A DNA stretch of 64,000 nt from Desertimonas flava. GTDB taxonomy: Bacteria > Actinomycetota > Acidimicrobiia > Acidimicrobiales > Ilumatobacteraceae. Position numbers and translations under genes: made by a program. The notes beneath the pieces were generated by a model. It made no database searches, had not been told where the DNA came from, and saw only the letters and a program-made list of their open reading frames with translations. Of the stretch, positions 1 to 8,799 are shown piece after piece; position 1 is the stretch's first letter, and each line of letters begins with the position of its first letter. The stretch is taken from positions 1-64,000 of the forward strand of contig NZ_QKYK01000010.1 of NCBI RefSeq assembly GCF_003426815.1, read 5' to 3'.

Positions 1-531
1 CGCCGCCGCGTCGTCATCGGTGCGCGGCGGCCGGGCCAGGCTCCGGGCGACGACGACGAGGGTCGCCGACGCGGCGACGGCCCCGGCAAGGCTGGGCACG
101 ACGGCGTGCCACGGCGCCCCCTGCCGGCGCGTCGCGGCGGCCCACGCACCGACGAGCCCGAGCGCAGCGACGCCGGCGATCCCGACACGCACGTCACGGC
201 GCAGCCCCACGACACCGACGATCAGCGCGGCGAACACGGCGAGGATCGTGCCGATGCCGATCAGCAGCGCCGGCTTGTCGTTCGTCCCGAACGTGTCGAT
301 GGCGAACTCCTTGAGGAAGACCGGCACGCGATCGATCACGCGGTCGCCGACGTCGAGCACCGGTGACCGCCAGTCACGCCGGAACCCGGCGACGAACTCG
401 GCTCCCGCCAGGGCCACGCCGCCGATCACCAGGCCGGTGACAGCCGCGAAGCGCCGCGTGGGCGGCGACGTTTCGGTTGTCGATGACGACGAGGTGGACG
501 GGAGGAGAGATCGAGGCGTGCCGGAGTTCAC
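1..531 (-). CDS. Membrane-anchored molybdopterin-dependent oxidoreductase, N-terminal part (cut by window edge)
   Basis: An open frame runs from a GTG near 531 off the left edge, about 177 residues visible. After a Ser/Thr/Pro-rich leader there are about four hydrophobic segments, and between the first two lies FAIDTFGTNDKPALL. That segment resembles the membrane N-terminus of actinobacterial sulfite-oxidase-like molybdopterin enzymes, which I recall from family knowledge. The catalytic domain would lie outside the window, so the function rests on this membrane region alone. The start is uncertain: a TTG lies two codons upstream and no strong ribosome site is visible. It lies downstream of rodA on the same strand, about 100 bp away. 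Confidence 0.6.
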   Translation of the reverse strand, partial: MNSGTPRSLLPSTSSSSTTETSPPTRRFAAVTGLVIGGVALAGAEFVAGFRRDWRSPVLDVGDRVIDRVPVFLKEFAIDTFGTNDKPALLIGIGTILAVFAALIVGVVGLRRDVRVGIAGVAALGLVGAWAAATRRQGAPWHAVVPSLAGAVAASATLVVVARSLARPPRTDDDAAA

Positions 532-610
532 ACCCAAGGTTCGTCAGCGACCGCCCCGCGGATTGGGCGTGGCGATCGCCGGCTCTGCCGGCCTCGGGGG
601 CCGCGGGCCG

Positions 611-635
611 GTCAGGTCAGGTCAGGTCAGGTCAG
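611..635. repeat. Five tandem copies of GTCAG
   Basis: The pentamer GTCAG is repeated five times without interruption. The stop codon of rodA (632-634) lies inside the last copy. Read on the minus strand, every second base-shifted unit supplies TGA triplets, so the tract gives stop codons in all frames at the end of rodA. It may vary in copy number by slippage. Confidence 0.8.
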
Positions 636-1783
636 CGCATGCGGCGCATGTGCACGCTCTGCACGAGGCCGAACATCACGTACCACACGATGAGTCCGGA
701 CCCGCCGTACGAGATGAACGGCAGCGGCAGGCCGGTGACGGGGAGGATCTTCATCGTCATGCCGACGTTCTGGAACACCTGCCAGACGAGCATGGTGAAC
801 ACGCCGGCACAGACGTAGGTCCCGAAGCGGTCGCGCGAGAGGTGGGCGATGCGCCAGATGCGCAGGAGGGCGACGATGAACAGACCGAGCACGACCGCGC
901 ACCCGGCGAGGCCGAACTGCTCACCGAGGGCGGCGAACGGGAAGTCGGCCCAGATCACCGGGATGTCGGCGTTGTTGGTGAGCGGTCCCTGCAGCCAGCC
1001 CTTGCCGAAGATGCCGCCGGTGCCCAGCGCCTGCTGGGCGAGGTCGACCTGGTACGACACGCTGCGGAGCTCGGGGTTCTTCTCGTCGAAGAGCACACGG
1101 ATCCGGTCGAGCTGGTACTCGTTGACGAACTTGCCGGCGAGGGCGGCGAGCACCGTGGCGAGGGCGAGCGCCGAGTAGGCGACGATGTACTTGAAGCGCG
1201 CACCGGCCACGAGCAGCATGCCCATCGCCATCGCGGCGAGCACGGACGCCGATCCGAGGTCGGGCTGGACGAGCACGAGCACGCCGGCGATGCCGACGAT
1301 GATGAGGCCGCCGATGAAGCGCGGATAGCTCACCTCGTCGGAGCGTTCTTCGTGCAGGTAGGCGGCGACGGCGATGAGCACCGCCACCTTTGCGAGCTCG
1401 GCGGGTTGGATGTTGATGGGGCCGATGTCGAACGAGATGAGGTCCTGGCCCGTCACCTTGCCCATGCCGAGGAGCAGGACGAGCAGTCCGACCGTGCCGA
1501 GATAGAGCGTGCCGGCCCGGTGGCGGAACCAGTCGTAGTCGACGGCCATGACGACGAACAGCACGATCGTGGCGAGCACGATGAAGATGACCTGCCGCTC
1601 GAGGAACTGGTACGGGTCGGCGCGCCGGGTACGGGTGGCCGAGTAGATGGTGGCGCAGCCGACGACGGTGAGCAGTCCCTGCACGAGCAGCAGCACCCAG
1701 TCGACGTTGCGACCGGGCGAGGCCGGCGAGGCGCGGATGTTGCCGAGCCCCGAGTCGGGCTTGCGATGGAGCAACGTCGGCAC
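632..1783 (-). CDS. rodA: Peptidoglycan glycosyltransferase RodA (SEDS family)
   Basis: A 383-residue polytopic membrane protein of the FtsW/RodA/SpoVE family, which polymerises lipid II glycan strands for lateral wall growth together with a class B PBP. About ten membrane segments are visible. The C-terminal stretch with PVTGLPLPFISYGGSG is the family signature, and the conserved NVGMT segment precedes it. The start is GTG at 1783. It lies 39 bp downstream of mrdA, its usual partner, in the order mreB-mreC-mreD-mrdA-rodA. Length and order are typical. Confidence 0.95.
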   Translation of the reverse strand: MPTLLHRKPDSGLGNIRASPASPGRNVDWVLLLVQGLLTVVGCATIYSATRTRRADPYQFLERQVIFIVLATIVLFVVMAVDYDWFRHRAGTLYLGTVGLLVLLLGMGKVTGQDLISFDIGPINIQPAELAKVAVLIAVAAYLHEERSDEVSYPRFIGGLIIVGIAGVLVLVQPDLGSASVLAAMAMGMLLVAGARFKYIVAYSALALATVLAALAGKFVNEYQLDRIRVLFDEKNPELRSVSYQVDLAQQALGTGGIFGKGWLQGPLTNNADIPVIWADFPFAALGEQFGLAGCAVVLGLFIVALLRIWRIAHLSRDRFGTYVCAGVFTMLVWQVFQNVGMTMKILPVTGLPLPFISYGGSGLIVWYVMFGLVQSVHMRRMR

Positions 1784-1822
1784 GGCGAAAACGATAGGGG
1801 CGAGGCGTGCGGGCGCTGGACG

Positions 1823-4120
1823 TCAGTCCTGGGCGGTGGCGATGGTCGGCGGCCGTGGCGTCACGTTGTTGCCGTCGCTGCCGGCCATGCACTCGGTGCC
1901 CGTTCGCGGCCAGTCGACCGCGGCCCGGTCGCTGTCGAGATCGAGCGGCTCGGACAGCGACGGGATCGGCAGGCGCGCCTGGTCGGCCAGCCCCATGAAC
2001 ATGCACTTCACCACCGGCGCTGCGGCCCGGGAGCCGAAACCCGACTTCTCGAGGTAGGCGACGACCGTGTAGGTGTGCGCCGGGTTCGGGTCGTTGTAGT
2101 TGAAGGCGGCGAACACCGACGAGTCGTTCCACCCGTACGAGTTGGCGCCCTGGGCCGTGCCCGTCTTGCCGGCCAGGGGAATCGTCCAGTTGAGCGAGTT
2201 GTAGAACTGGCCCTCCATCAGCTCGCCGGCGGTGGTGCTGCGACCGTTGCGCCCGTTGCCGAGGATGTTGTCCCGCAGGCCGTAGAGGATGAGATCGCGG
2301 TACTCCTGCGGCATCGGCACGTCACGCCACTCCGGAGCCATTCCCTGCACCAGGACCGCCCGGGACAGGTCGACGAACCCGGGTTGCGGGCTGGCCGGCG
2401 TGTTCGGCGCGTAGATCGCCTGCACCACCCGCGGGGTGAGCCACTTGCCGTTGTTTGCCAGCGTGGAGTAGGCCGTGGCGAGCTGGATCGGCGTGGCGGC
2501 CAGGAGACCCTGGCCGATCGACAGGTTGATCACGTCGCCCAGCAGCAGGTTCGGCTGTTCGCCCTCGGCGAGCACCCCGCGCTCCACCAGGTCGGCCTTG
2601 TTGGCGTTGGTGGGCACCCGGCCGTCGTACTCGCTGGGCAGGTCGATGCCCGTGTCGCGGCCGAACCCGAACTCCATCAGCCAGCGCGAGAGCAGCTCGT
2701 GCTCGGTGCCCTCGCCTGCTTGGAACATCTTCTCGGCCAGCCAGTAGAAGAACCCGTCGCTCGACACCGCCAGGGCGCCGGCGGCGTCGAGCCGCTGGTA
2801 CACACACGGTCGTCCGTTGCCACAGACGCTGTTGCGCCACGAGCACTTCCACCCGTTCTGCCGGCACTCCTCCGGGTCGATCGAGCGCGCCTCGTAGATG
2901 CCGTCGTCGTCGTACGTCGAGCCCGTCTCCATGATCTCCGGCCCCGCCATCAGCGCCGACCAGATGACGAACGGTTTGAACGTCGAGCCGAGGTTGTACT
3001 GCCCCTGCACCGCGCGGTTGGTGAGCGAGGCCTGGTCGGGATCGTCGCGCGGCTCTCCCGCGCTGTTGAGGACAGGATTGCCGTCGCGGTCGAGCAACGG
3101 GTGCTTGAACAGCTCGTCGAACTTCTCCCGACCGATGTCGGCGCCGAACCAGCGGTTGTCGTAGGTTGGATAGCTGGCCATCGCGGCGACCTGGCCGGTC
3201 TGGTTGTTCATCACGACGACCGAGCCGGCGGGCGCGTCGTAGTTCACGTACAGACCGCACGTGAGGCATTCGAGCTGGCGCGTGCCGTCGGGTTTGCGCA
3301 CCATCTGGTTGCGGGCTTGCCAGTTGCGCTGGATGTGCAGGCGGGTGACGAGCAGCTGCTCGGCGTAGAGCTGGATGTCCCCGTCGATCGAGAGCTGGAC
3401 GTCCTGGCCGTTGATCGGCTCGGTGCGGCTGATCTCGCGGAGCACCCGCCCGGACGAGTCGATCTCGTAGACGGCCCGGCCCCACTCGCCGTGGAGGACG
3501 GTCTCGTACGACTGCTCCACACCGGCTCGCCCGACGTCCTCGCCCTGGTTCGACGTGTCGTAGCCGAGGTCCTTGTAGTAGTCCTCGTCCTCGGCCGTGA
3601 TCGAACCCATGTAGCCGATGACGTGCGACGCCAGGGGCGCATACGGGTACACCCGGCGCCAGTCGTACTCGAACGCCACGCCCGGGAAGTCCTCGATCCG
3701 CTCCATGATCGCGGCGATCGTGCCCTCGCCGACGTCCTCCTGGAGCGGCAGCGGCCGCAGCGGGTTGTAGCCCCCGACGTCATACCGGCGCTCCATCTCC
3801 TCGACCGGCTGGTTGAGCCAGCCCGAGAGCCGCTCGAACAGCAGGGCCCGGTTGGAATCCCGGCGGATCGCGTCCCGCGACACGACGACGTTGACGACGC
3901 GCTCGTTGCCCGCCAGGAGGCGGCCGTCGACGTCGAAGATCTGCCCCCGCTCCGGCGGGATCAGCAGCGTGCGGGTGTTGCGCGAGTCCACCTGCGCCTG
4001 GAGCCCGTCGGCCTCCACGGCCTGCAGGAACCACAGGCGGGCACCGAGGGCGCCGAAGAGGATGATGCCGACCACCGCCAGCATCCCCAGCCGCGCCGCG
4101 CGCTTGTCGGACGTGGGCAT
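1823..4120 (-). CDS. mrdA: Penicillin-binding protein 2 (class B transpeptidase, elongasome)
   Basis: A 765-residue class B PBP with one N-terminal membrane anchor (about residues 10-33), a dimerisation/pedestal domain and a C-terminal transpeptidase domain. The active-site motifs are STFK (S379-K382), SSD (453-455) and KTG (652-654). It should cross-link peptidoglycan made by RodA, encoded directly downstream. At 765 residues it is longer than usual for PBP2. Unusual features are six cysteines in the extracytoplasmic part: C285 and C288, then C419, C426, C433 and C439 in an insert between the first two motifs. A copy of the dispersed 101-bp repeat family begins 8 bp upstream of the ATG. Confidence 0.93.
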   Translation of the reverse strand: MPTSDKRAARLGMLAVVGIILFGALGARLWFLQAVEADGLQAQVDSRNTRTLLIPPERGQIFDVDGRLLAGNERVVNVVVSRDAIRRDSNRALLFERLSGWLNQPVEEMERRYDVGGYNPLRPLPLQEDVGEGTIAAIMERIEDFPGVAFEYDWRRVYPYAPLASHVIGYMGSITAEDEDYYKDLGYDTSNQGEDVGRAGVEQSYETVLHGEWGRAVYEIDSSGRVLREISRTEPINGQDVQLSIDGDIQLYAEQLLVTRLHIQRNWQARNQMVRKPDGTRQLECLTCGLYVNYDAPAGSVVVMNNQTGQVAAMASYPTYDNRWFGADIGREKFDELFKHPLLDRDGNPVLNSAGEPRDDPDQASLTNRAVQGQYNLGSTFKPFVIWSALMAGPEIMETGSTYDDDGIYEARSIDPEECRQNGWKCSWRNSVCGNGRPCVYQRLDAAGALAVSSDGFFYWLAEKMFQAGEGTEHELLSRWLMEFGFGRDTGIDLPSEYDGRVPTNANKADLVERGVLAEGEQPNLLLGDVINLSIGQGLLAATPIQLATAYSTLANNGKWLTPRVVQAIYAPNTPASPQPGFVDLSRAVLVQGMAPEWRDVPMPQEYRDLILYGLRDNILGNGRNGRSTTAGELMEGQFYNSLNWTIPLAGKTGTAQGANSYGWNDSSVFAAFNYNDPNPAHTYTVVAYLEKSGFGSRAAAPVVKCMFMGLADQARLPIPSLSEPLDLDSDRAAVDWPRTGTECMAGSDGNNVTPRPPTIATAQD

Positions 4121-4127
4121 TACTGCT

Positions 4128-4200
4128 GCGTTCCCCGGCTACGCAGGCCGCGTGCTTGCCCGCTCGAACTCCGGGACGCTCGCTGGCGCTCGCTCACGCT
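4128..4200. repeat. Single diverged copy of the dispersed 101-bp repeat family
   Basis: This stretch shares GCGTTCCCCGGC, ACGCAGGCCG and CGCTCGAACTCC with the array at 15585-15935, in the same order and orientation, then ends in the same GCTCGCT-type low-complexity block. The middle of the unit is shortened. It lies between mreD and mrdA, immediately upstream of the mrdA start, and occupies much of the 178-bp gap there. No gene is apparent in the rest of the gap. Confidence 0.7.
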
Positions 4201-4298
4201 CCCGCATCTCACGGCCACCATTGTTACAGTTCCGTGGCAGAACGGGACGTCGTACCTTCGGCTGATTTTCCGGCGATCGACGCCGGTGACCGGGCGCA

Positions 4299-4844
4299 TC
4301 ACGTCTCCGGCGTCGGCCGCGGCGCCACCTTGGTCCAGTCGGTGCGCTTCACCTTCACGCACCACCGGCCGATCGGCGCCAGCACCGGGCTGAGCACCAT
4401 CGCCGCCGCGGCGACCACACCCACCACGCGGACCCAGCGGAACGTCACGTCGTGCTCCTCGCCGAGGAACGCCCGCACGACCGGCACCGCCGACTCCCCC
4501 ACCGCCGCCCCGAGACCGGTGAACAGGGCGATCAGCCACCACTGCGGGTCGACGGTGATCGACAAGGAGTACCCGGCGACGTAGCCACCGAGTCCCATCG
4601 TGAGGGAGGAGGAGCCCACCGGCGTGCCGGCTCGGAGGTCGTACATCAGCCCGAGGGCGAACCCCGCCAACGCGCCACGCTGCGGGCCGGCCGCCGCACC
4701 GGTTGCCGCGGCCAGGGCGAGGACGACCTGGACGATCACGCCGGCCGGGCGCAGATCGACGAAGAGCGTCTGTTGCAGCGCGACGAACAGCATGCCGACG
4801 AGCATCAGCCGGGGCACCGGTCCCTGTACGAACGAGGCGAACAT
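4299..4844 (-). CDS. mreD: Rod shape-determining protein MreD
   Basis: A 181-residue membrane protein with about five hydrophobic helices. It sits between mreC and mrdA, where MreD is expected. The N-terminus has the family-like pattern of a first helix followed by LRPAGVIVQVVLALAAATG and then GFALGLMYDLRAGTPVG, matching the conserved G-x-x-x-D region. MreD bridges MreC and the cytoplasmic MreB filament system. It starts at ATG 4844, 82 bp after the mreC stop. Sequence conservation in this family is weak, so the call leans partly on position. Confidence 0.9.
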   Translation of the reverse strand: MFASFVQGPVPRLMLVGMLFVALQQTLFVDLRPAGVIVQVVLALAAATGAAAGPQRGALAGFALGLMYDLRAGTPVGSSSLTMGLGGYVAGYSLSITVDPQWWLIALFTGLGAAVGESAVPVVRAFLGEEHDVTFRWVRVVGVVAAAAMVLSPVLAPIGRWCVKVKRTDWTKVAPRPTPET

Positions 4845-4926
4845 CAGCGGGTCGGGCGGAGGGTCCGGGCATCAGTCGGCAACGGAGTCGTGGCGTCGTG
4901 CCAGGCCGGGCAACGCGGCGAGCCGG

Positions 4927-6033
4927 TCAATCGTCGGCCTCGGACTCGGGCTGGTAGAGGATCACCTCGACGAACTCGAGGCTGTTGATGTCGACGATCG
5001 GCGCCACCTCGATGGTGAGGCCTTCCGCCGGCGAACGCCGGTCGACCGACGCGACCACGCCGACGAGGAGGTTGGGCGGGGCCAGGCCCTGGCTCCCGCC
5101 GACGGTGAGCACCGCGTCGCCCGGCACCGGTGACCCGAATGCCGGGGTGTCGGCCACCAGCTCGATCACCGGGTACTCGCCGGGGCCGCGCCCGGTGAGG
5201 AGTCCCGTCTCCCGCTCGGGGTCGACCACCGTGGTGGGAGGTGCGGGGATCGTGGTGGTGGGGGCGCTCGAGTCTCCGGTGACCTCGGGGGCTGCCGTCG
5301 TGGTCGTCGTCGAGGAGGTCGTGGTGGCGGCGGTGGGCGGCGGCTGCACGACCGGGACGGTCGTGGTGGGCTCCACCAGCGAACCGTCCGGCGTCGTCTG
5401 CGGCGGCGGCGCCGTGGTGGTCGTGGTGGTCGTGGTCGTGGTGGCGAACTGCGGCTGCGGGAGCTCGTCCTCGGGACGGACGATCTTGACGTGCAGCCAG
5501 TAGTTGGTGTCGGTGAGGAGGCGCACGACGGACCGGTCGGCCGTCACCTCGGTGATCTTGCCCACCACGAATCCCGACGGCGAGATCACCGGCATGCCGA
5601 CCCGGATGCCGTCGTTGCGGCCCTTGTCGATCTCGAGCGTCTGGTCGATGTTGCTCGGGCTCAGGCCGACGACGCTGGCCGAGACGCGGGGGAAGTCACC
5701 CACCGTCTCGAGATCGGCTGCGGCCTCGAGCTCACCGAGGCGGGCGAGCAGGCTGCGCGCGAGGATGGTGTCGGCCTGTTGGGCGTCCCGCTCGTTCCGC
5801 AGCCGGCGGTTCTCCTCCTGGAGATCGTCGTAGTCGGTGATCCCCCGCCACGCGTTGCGCACCGGTCGGGCGACCACCTCGGCCGCCGATTCGAACGGGC
5901 GCAGCGCCTGGTTCCACGCCGATCGTGCGCTGTTGAGGATCGAGTTGCCCCGGAGGTCGAGCGTGATGAGCAGGAGCGACGACAGGATCAGCAGGATGAT
6001 GGCCCGGCGCCGACCCGGCGAGTACAGCGACAT
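4927..6033 (-). CDS. mreC: Rod shape-determining protein MreC with Thr/Pro-rich insert
   Basis: A 368-residue periplasm-facing scaffold of the elongasome. It has one N-terminal membrane helix (about residues 11-27), a coiled coil (about 68-105) and the beta-sheet MreC domain beginning near residue 118. The domain is interrupted by a strongly Thr/Pro-rich, low-complexity segment from about 198 to 270, including an unbroken run of ten threonines. The C-terminal strand region then resumes (about 277-362). The insert makes it longer than standard MreC. It is cotranscribed with mreB (25 bp upstream) and mreD. Confidence 0.94.
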   Translation of the reverse strand: MSLYSPGRRRAIILLILSSLLLITLDLRGNSILNSARSAWNQALRPFESAAEVVARPVRNAWRGITDYDDLQEENRRLRNERDAQQADTILARSLLARLGELEAAADLETVGDFPRVSASVVGLSPSNIDQTLEIDKGRNDGIRVGMPVISPSGFVVGKITEVTADRSVVRLLTDTNYWLHVKIVRPEDELPQPQFATTTTTTTTTTAPPPQTTPDGSLVEPTTTVPVVQPPPTAATTTSSTTTTTAAPEVTGDSSAPTTTIPAPPTTVVDPERETGLLTGRGPGEYPVIELVADTPAFGSPVPGDAVLTVGGSQGLAPPNLLVGVVASVDRRSPAEGLTIEVAPIVDINSLEFVEVILYQPESEADD

Positions 6034-6058
6034 GGCGCGTCGGGCGGCTCGGCCGCCG

Positions 6059-7093
6059 TCAGTCGTCGCCGCCGAGTGACATCAGGCCGCGCATCGCGTC
6101 GATGTTCTCGAGCGCGCGGCCGGATCCGATGACGACGCTATAGAGGGGCTCGTCGGCGACGCGGATCGGCATGCCGGTCTCGTGGGCCAGGCGCTCGTCG
6201 AGTCCGCCGAGGAGGGCACCGCCACCGGTGATGCAGATGCCGTCCTCCATGATGTCGGCAGCCAGCTCCGGCGGCGTCTTGTCGAGCGTGGTCTTCACGG
6301 CGTCAACAATGGCAGCTACCGGCTCGGCGAGGGCTTCGCGCACGTGTTCCGTGGTGAGCTGGATGGTGCGCGGCAGTCCCGAGATGAGGTCGCGACCGCG
6401 GATGTCGGCGGTGAGCTCCTCCTCCATCGGCCACGCCGACCCCATCTGGATCTTGATCTCCTCGGCGGTGCGATCACCGATGGCCAGGGAGAACTCCTTC
6501 TTCACGTACTGCATGACGGCGTCGTCGAGCTCGTCGCCCGCCACACGGACGGACTGCGCGGTGACGATGCCGCCGAGGCTGATGACGGCGACCTCGGTGG
6601 TGCCGCCGCCGATGTCGACGACCATGTTGCCGCTCGGCTCGTGGACCGGCAGGTTGGCGCCGATGGCCGCGGCCATCGGCTCCTCGATGATGTGCACCGG
6701 CTTGCGGGCGCCCGCGTACTCGGCGGCATCCTGGACGGCGCGCTGTTCGACGCCGGTGATGCCCGACGGGACGCAGATGACCATCCGCGGCTTGTTCCAC
6801 TTGCTGGCGTGCACCCGCTGGATGAAGTAGCGCAGCATCTTCTCGCACACCTCGAAGTCGGCGATCACGCCGTCCTTCAAGGGACGGATCGCCTTGATGT
6901 GATTGGGTGTGCGGCCCATCATCCGCTTGGCCTCGAGGCCCACGGCCACCGGCTTGCCGTCGTTGATGTTGATGGCGACCACCGACGGCTCGTCGAGCAC
7001 GATGCCCTGCCCGCGCACGTAGATCAGCGTGTTCGCGGTGCCGAGGTCGATCGCCAGATCTCGACCGAGGCTGAGCGGGTTGTTGCGAGCCAT
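6059..7093 (-). CDS. mreB: Rod shape-determining protein MreB (actin-like)
   Basis: A 344-residue actin homologue that forms membrane-associated filaments and positions wall synthesis. Visible are the phosphate-1 motif DLGTANT near the N-terminus, VDIGGGTTE in the middle and the adenosine region [13 protein letters not shown] near the C-terminus. The start is ATG 7093, giving the family-typical N-terminus [18 protein letters not shown], with AAGGAG seven bases upstream. A longer frame to 7261 exists, but its extra residues are not MreB-like. It is the first gene of the mreBCD-mrdA-rodA cluster. Confidence 0.97.
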   Translation of the reverse strand: MARNNPLSLGRDLAIDLGTANTLIYVRGQGIVLDEPSVVAININDGKPVAVGLEAKRMMGRTPNHIKAIRPLKDGVIADFEVCEKMLRYFIQRVHASKWNKPRMVICVPSGITGVEQRAVQDAAEYAGARKPVHIIEEPMAAAIGANLPVHEPSGNMVVDIGGGTTEVAVISLGGIVTAQSVRVAGDELDDAVMQYVKKEFSLAIGDRTAEEIKIQMGSAWPMEEELTADIRGRDLISGLPRTIQLTTEHVREALAEPVAAIVDAVKTTLDKTPPELAADIMEDGICITGGGALLGGLDERLAHETGMPIRVADEPLYSVVIGSGRALENIDAMRGLMSLGGDD

Positions 7094-7163
7094 ACGGAAC
7101 TCCTTGGGCATGAGCGAGGCCGTCGCGGAGGTCGCGCCAGGCCCGGCAGCCGATCCCGAGAGG

Positions 7164-7574
7164 TTACAGTTTCGGGAAGAAGATGTTGATCTCGCGCTCG
7201 GCGGATGCGAGCGAATCGGAGCCGTGCACCAGGTTCTCGGTGAACAGGATGCCGAGGTCACCTCGGATCGTGCCGGGGGCCGCCGAGCGGGGGTTGGTGG
7301 CGCCCATCATCGTGCGCACGACCTCCCACGTGTCCTCCGGTCCCTCGAGCACCAGGGCGACGACGGGCCCGCGGCTCATGAAGGCGACGAGGTCGTCGTA
7401 GAAGCCCTTCCCGACGTGCTCCTCGTAGTGGCGAGAGAGGGTGTCGGCGTCGAGCTGGCGGAGGTCGAGAGCGACGATCTTCAACCCCTTGGCCTCGAAG
7501 CGGCTGAGGATGGCGCCGACGAGCCCGCGCTCGACGGCATCGGGCTTCAACAGGACGAGCGTGCGATCAGACAT
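7164..7574 (-). CDS. ndk: Nucleoside diphosphate kinase
   Basis: A 136-residue enzyme of normal length that transfers phosphate from ATP to NDPs. The N-terminus [16 protein letters not shown] and the active-site segment NLVHGSDS, with the phosphohistidine, are clear. It starts at ATG 7574 and ends 70 bp before mreB on the same strand. No other nucleotide gene is adjacent. Confidence 0.97.
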   Translation of the reverse strand: MSDRTLVLLKPDAVERGLVGAILSRFEAKGLKIVALDLRQLDADTLSRHYEEHVGKGFYDDLVAFMSRGPVVALVLEGPEDTWEVVRTMMGATNPRSAAPGTIRGDLGILFTENLVHGSDSLASAEREINIFFPKL

Positions 7575-7604
7575 GGCTGCCAACGCTACCGACGCGCAGC
7601 CGCA

Positions 7605-7639
7605 AGTGTTACGGGTGGTTCCAGCCCGCCCGTAACACT
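7605..7639. terminator. Hairpin between a secreted-protein gene and ndk
   Basis: An 11-bp perfect stem (AGTGTTACGGG / CCCGTAACACT) encloses a 13-base GC-rich loop. It lies 12 bp after the stop of the secreted-protein gene at 7652 and 30 bp before the ndk start. It could end transcription of the upstream unit. No U-tract follows, so it may instead be a processing site. Confidence 0.45.
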
Positions 7640-7651
7640 CGACCGGATGTC

Positions 7652-8788
7652 TCAGCCGGCGGCGACCGAGGGACAGAGCGTGGCCAGGGCGACGTCCCAC
7701 GCCCGCTGGGTGTCGGCGGGGTTGGCCGCCGGGAACACGCCTCGCACGTAGTTGTCGTAGTCGGCGAAGGCGACGCCGGTCGACGCGTTGGCGCATGCCC
7801 AGAGGCCGACGAAGGCCGTCTCGGGCACCGTCACCTCGTTCGTCGAGAACCAACCGAGACCCTGGTTGTAGACGTACGTGTCGAACGCCGCGGGGTCCGC
7901 GGCCACGATCGAGTCGAACAGCGCCTGCACCGTCGCGTCACACGGGGTGACCGTGTCGCGAATGGAGATGATGTCGGCGCACGTGAAGTCGCGCGGACCG
8001 TCGGCCGTGCGGATCTGGGTCGTCGTTCCCGCCGTGGGCGGCACCGTCGGCACCGTCGGGATCACGCCGGTGGTCGTCGCCGGCACGGTCGGAACCGCCG
8101 CGGTCGCGGGGACCGTCGGCACACCGGGCACGGTCGTGATCGCCACCGTTCCGACCGGCACGGTGGTCGGCGTCTGGGCGGCCACCTCGGCGGGGACGTG
8201 GAAGTCCCACTCCGAGCTGCGGGTGTGCTGCAGTTCGGGGCACACGTAGGTCATCGCCGCGTCGAACAGCTTCTCGTTGGCGCTGGCCGAGTAGTCGGTG
8301 AACGTCAGCAGCTGGTAGTCGAGCCAGACCAGGTCGTCCTCGCCCTTGAGCACGCCGATGCACGCGTACAGCACGCTCTCGTTGAACTCCCAGTCGTGGT
8401 CGCCGACCGGCGCCCACACGCCGAGGCTGATCGGCAGGTCGGATGCGTACAGCAACCCGAGCTTGCCGCCGAACAGGTTGAAGCCCTCGGCCGCCGCGGC
8501 AGGGCAGGGGTCGGTGGAGGTCGGCGGCTGGATCGCCTGCTCGCACGTGGTGTACACCGGCAGCGTGCCGCTCGTCGACGGTGTGGAGACCGGCCCCGTG
8601 GTCTGGTCGAACGTCGTCGGCGCCCCCGGCTGCGTCGTCGGCGCCGCGGGGGTCGTCGGCGGCACGGTCGGGGGCACGGTGGGCGGGGCCTGGGCGGGCG
8701 AGGACGCGGCCGCCGTTCCTGCGGTGACGGCGCCGAACGAGGCGGCGGCAGCGACGGCGACGGTGGCGATGGTTCGCGTGATGGTCAT
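7652..8788 (-). CDS. Secreted Thr/Pro-rich protein with two related cysteine-containing modules
   Basis: A 378-residue protein with a signal peptide (about residues 1-28, ending AAASS) and two Thr/Pro/Val-rich linkers, about 33-65 and 225-285. Each linker is followed by a similar module: one contains LYACIGVLKG ... AMTYVCPE, the other LWACANASTG ... ALATLCPS. The paired cysteines and spacing recall the small DUF732-type domains of actinobacterial secreted proteins, though that match is from memory and weak. It starts at ATG 8788, only 11 bp after the zinc peptidase gene, so the two are probably cotranscribed. The function is unknown. Confidence 0.75.
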   Translation of the reverse strand: MTITRTIATVAVAAAASFGAVTAGTAAASSPAQAPPTVPPTVPPTTPAAPTTQPGAPTTFDQTTGPVSTPSTSGTLPVYTTCEQAIQPPTSTDPCPAAAAEGFNLFGGKLGLLYASDLPISLGVWAPVGDHDWEFNESVLYACIGVLKGEDDLVWLDYQLLTFTDYSASANEKLFDAAMTYVCPELQHTRSSEWDFHVPAEVAAQTPTTVPVGTVAITTVPGVPTVPATAAVPTVPATTTGVIPTVPTVPPTAGTTTQIRTADGPRDFTCADIISIRDTVTPCDATVQALFDSIVAADPAAFDTYVYNQGLGWFSTNEVTVPETAFVGLWACANASTGVAFADYDNYVRGVFPAANPADTQRAWDVALATLCPSVAAG

Positions 8789-8799
8789 CGGTCCTTCGT

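Noticed and set aside
20-4393. A 1457-residue open frame on the plus strand, and a similar 748-residue frame at 13627-15873
   Set aside because: Both are antisense shadows of clear genes (rodA/mrdA and clpP/tig). Their residues are Arg/Gly/His-rich with no domain pattern, as expected for the complementary strand of GC-rich genes.
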